Shown here piece by piece: positions 3,936-5,469 of a stretch of DNA of 5,469 bases. The stretch is from contig JBKJML010000013.1 in NCBI GenBank assembly GCA_046596415.1, forward strand, positions 1-5,469. Reading direction: 5' to 3'. Under the pieces are notes generated by a model that did not search any database, was not told the origin of the DNA, and was given only the letters and a program-made list of their open reading frames with translations. This stretch comes from JBKJML01 sp046596415 (GTDB lineage: Bacteria > Actinomycetota > Thermoleophilia > Gaiellales > Gaiellaceae). Made by a program: the position numbers and the translations under genes. The number at the start of each line of letters is the position of its first letter. Positions within the stretch are counted from its first letter, which is position 1.

Positions 3936-5469
3936 ATGAGCGACGTCGACGGCCCGAACGCCGGGTACGCCCAACTGCTGCTCGAGGAGTACCTCGAGAA
4001 TCCGAGCGCGGTCCCCGCCGAGTGGCGCGCTCTGTTCGAGAGCGGGGACAGCACCCTGGTCGAGTCGCACCCCGGGCTCGCACGCATCCTGGCCACACTC
4101 GCCAACGGAACTGGCCACACGGTCACGGCGCCGCCTGCGCCCGTCGCGCCGACGCAGGCCGCACCGGCGGCACCGGCTCCGGCGGAGGAGTTGCTCGGCG
4201 GGGTCGCCGCCGCGGTAGCGCTCGTCGAGGCGCACCGCACGAACGGTCACCTCGCTGCCCGTCTCGACCCGCTCGGCTCGGAGCCGCTCGGTGACCCGGC
4301 GCTCGACGAGCTGCGGATGCTGCCGCCCTTGACACCCGAGCTCCAGGCCCGCATCCCCTCGCGGCTGTTGGGCGTCCACGTTGCCGGCGAGACGCTGCTC
4401 GAGGCGTTGCCGGCGCTGCGCGACACCTACTGCGGCACGATCGCCTACGAGATCGAGCACATCTCCGACCACGCGGAGCGGGTCTGGCTGCGCGAGGCGA
4501 TCGAGTCCGGCCGCTACCGCCGCCCGCTCGACGGTGAGGAGCAGCGCGCGCTGCTCGAACGCCTCTCGCAGGTCGAGGGCTTCGAGCACTACCTGCGTCG
4601 CTCGTTCCTCGGCCAGAAGCAATTCTCACTCGAGGGGCTCGACGCTCTCGTGCCGATGCTCGACGAGGCGATCATGCTCGGCGCAGGGGCAGGCGCGCAC
4701 GAGATCGTGATCGGCATGGCCCACCGCGGTCGACTCAACGTGCTGGCACACACCGTCGGGCGCCCCTACGAGTCGATCCTGCGCGAATTCGAGGGCGAGC
4801 GCACGATCGAGGCCGTCGTCATGGACGAGGAGGGCGGCACGGGCGATGTCAAGTACCACCTCGCCGCGTCCGGCCCGCGCCAGACGCCTTTCGGCGAGGT
4901 GAGCGTCGAGCTCGCGCCGAACCCGAGCCACCTCGAGGCCGTCGACCCTGTCGTCGAGGGACGCGCCCGTGCCGAGCAGACCGACCGGTCGAGCGGGGCC
5001 GGAATCCACGATCCGGCCGTGGCAGTGCCGATCCTGATCCACGGCGACGCCTCGTTCGCCGGTCAGGGCGTCGTTGCGGAGACCTTCAACCTGCAGAGCC
5101 TCGAGGGCTATGCGACCGGTGGGACGCTTCACATCATCACGAACAATCAGGTGGGCTTCACGACCGATCCCTCGGAGGGACGCTCGACGCGGTACTCCTC
5201 TGATCTCGCCAAGGGCTTCGACGTTCCGATCGTCCACGTCAACGCCGACGACCCCGAGGCGGCGATCTCGTCGATACGGCTCGCCATGGCCTACCGGCAG
5301 GAGTTCGGCCACGACATCGTCGTCGACCTGATCGGCTACCGGCGCTTCGGCCATCAGGAGCAGGACGAAGCCGCGTACACACAACCGCTGATGGTGGCGC
5401 GGATCGCGGAGCAGCCGACCGTCCGCGAGCAGTACGCCGCCCGGCTCGCCGCCGACGGCGCGCTCACCG
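3936..5469 (+). CDS. sucA: 2-oxoglutarate dehydrogenase E1 component (3' truncated by the window)
   Basis: The first 511 codons of the thiamine-diphosphate E1 subunit, which decarboxylates 2-oxoglutarate and passes the succinyl group to E2 in the TCA cycle; cytoplasmic. Residues 11-36 (YAQLLLEEYLENPSAVPAEW) are the E1o N-terminal element that in other species docks E2. An Ala/Pro-rich linker follows at 64-85. The E1 core then begins with EAHRTNGHLAARLDPLG at 98-114. Active-site markers are GMAHRGRLN (260-268, H263) and GDVKYH (H308), matching the catalytic His residues of E. coli SucA, and the ThDP/metal motif from HGDA (369-372) to NNQVGFTT (from 403). Also present are FNLQSLEGY, HVNADDPEA and YRRFGHQEQDE. 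The 240-residue succinyltransferase domain of mycobacterial Kgd is absent. Start ATG 3936 fits the family N-terminus and the -10 spacing. The remaining half of the protein lies outside the window. Confidence 0.97.
   Translation, partial: MSDVDGPNAGYAQLLLEEYLENPSAVPAEWRALFESGDSTLVESHPGLARILATLANGTGHTVTAPPAPVAPTQAAPAAPAPAEELLGGVAAAVALVEAHRTNGHLAARLDPLGSEPLGDPALDELRMLPPLTPELQARIPSRLLGVHVAGETLLEALPALRDTYCGTIAYEIEHISDHAERVWLREAIESGRYRRPLDGEEQRALLERLSQVEGFEHYLRRSFLGQKQFSLEGLDALVPMLDEAIMLGAGAGAHEIVIGMAHRGRLNVLAHTVGRPYESILREFEGERTIEAVVMDEEGGTGDVKYHLAASGPRQTPFGEVSVELAPNPSHLEAVDPVVEGRARAEQTDRSSGAGIHDPAVAVPILIHGDASFAGQGVVAETFNLQSLEGYATGGTLHIITNNQVGFTTDPSEGRSTRYSSDLAKGFDVPIVHVNADDPEAAISSIRLAMAYRQEFGHDIVVDLIGYRRFGHQEQDEAAYTQPLMVARIAEQPTVREQYAARLAADGALT

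Noticed and set aside
4626..5384. 252-codon minus-strand ORF
   Set aside because: Lies wholly within sucA, whose plus-strand frame matches the E1 family throughout.

Overview
The window is 5.5 kb of very GC-rich DNA (around 70 % or more by eye, not counted), with strong G/C at third codon positions, GTG starts, ATGA stop/start overlaps and two apparently leaderless genes. This style suggests a high-GC actinobacterium-like bacterium. A deep-branching class such as Thermoleophilia would fit, because the 2-oxoglutarate dehydrogenase here lacks the succinyltransferase domain found in the mycobacterial enzyme, but the lineage is an inference. All real genes lie on the plus strand and are tightly packed.

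Left part (2-142): the last 46 codons of a gene cut by the window edge. They encode one hydrophobic segment, then a Gly-Gly and a short polar tail with a Cys near the end. A perfect 14-bp inverted repeat (152-185) follows the stop codon.

Middle part (195-3337): a four-gene chain with overlapping ends. It encodes an ABC ATPase, a large Ala-rich multi-pass permease, a protein joining an N-terminal PqqD-like domain to an M50-like membrane zinc protease (HEAAH), and an 89-residue membrane protein. PqqD-like domains usually bind leader peptides of ribosomally made, modified peptides (RiPPs). An ABC exporter beside an intramembrane zinc protease recalls the Bacillus yydHIJ genes. The simplest reading is a peptide recognition, cleavage and export cassette. 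The truncated first gene, separated from it by the hairpin, is a possible but unproven substrate. No modifying enzyme is visible in the window.

Right part (3357-5469): two small membrane-protein genes (88 and 86 codons) joined by an ATGA overlap, preceded by a -10-like box at leaderless spacing. After a 55-bp gap with its own -10-like box comes the start of sucA, the E1 component of 2-oxoglutarate dehydrogenase, which runs off the right edge. It is ordinary central metabolism and marks the right border of the unusual cassette.

There is no tRNA, rRNA, CRISPR array or insertion sequence that I can see. No stretch longer than about 60 bases is without a gene.
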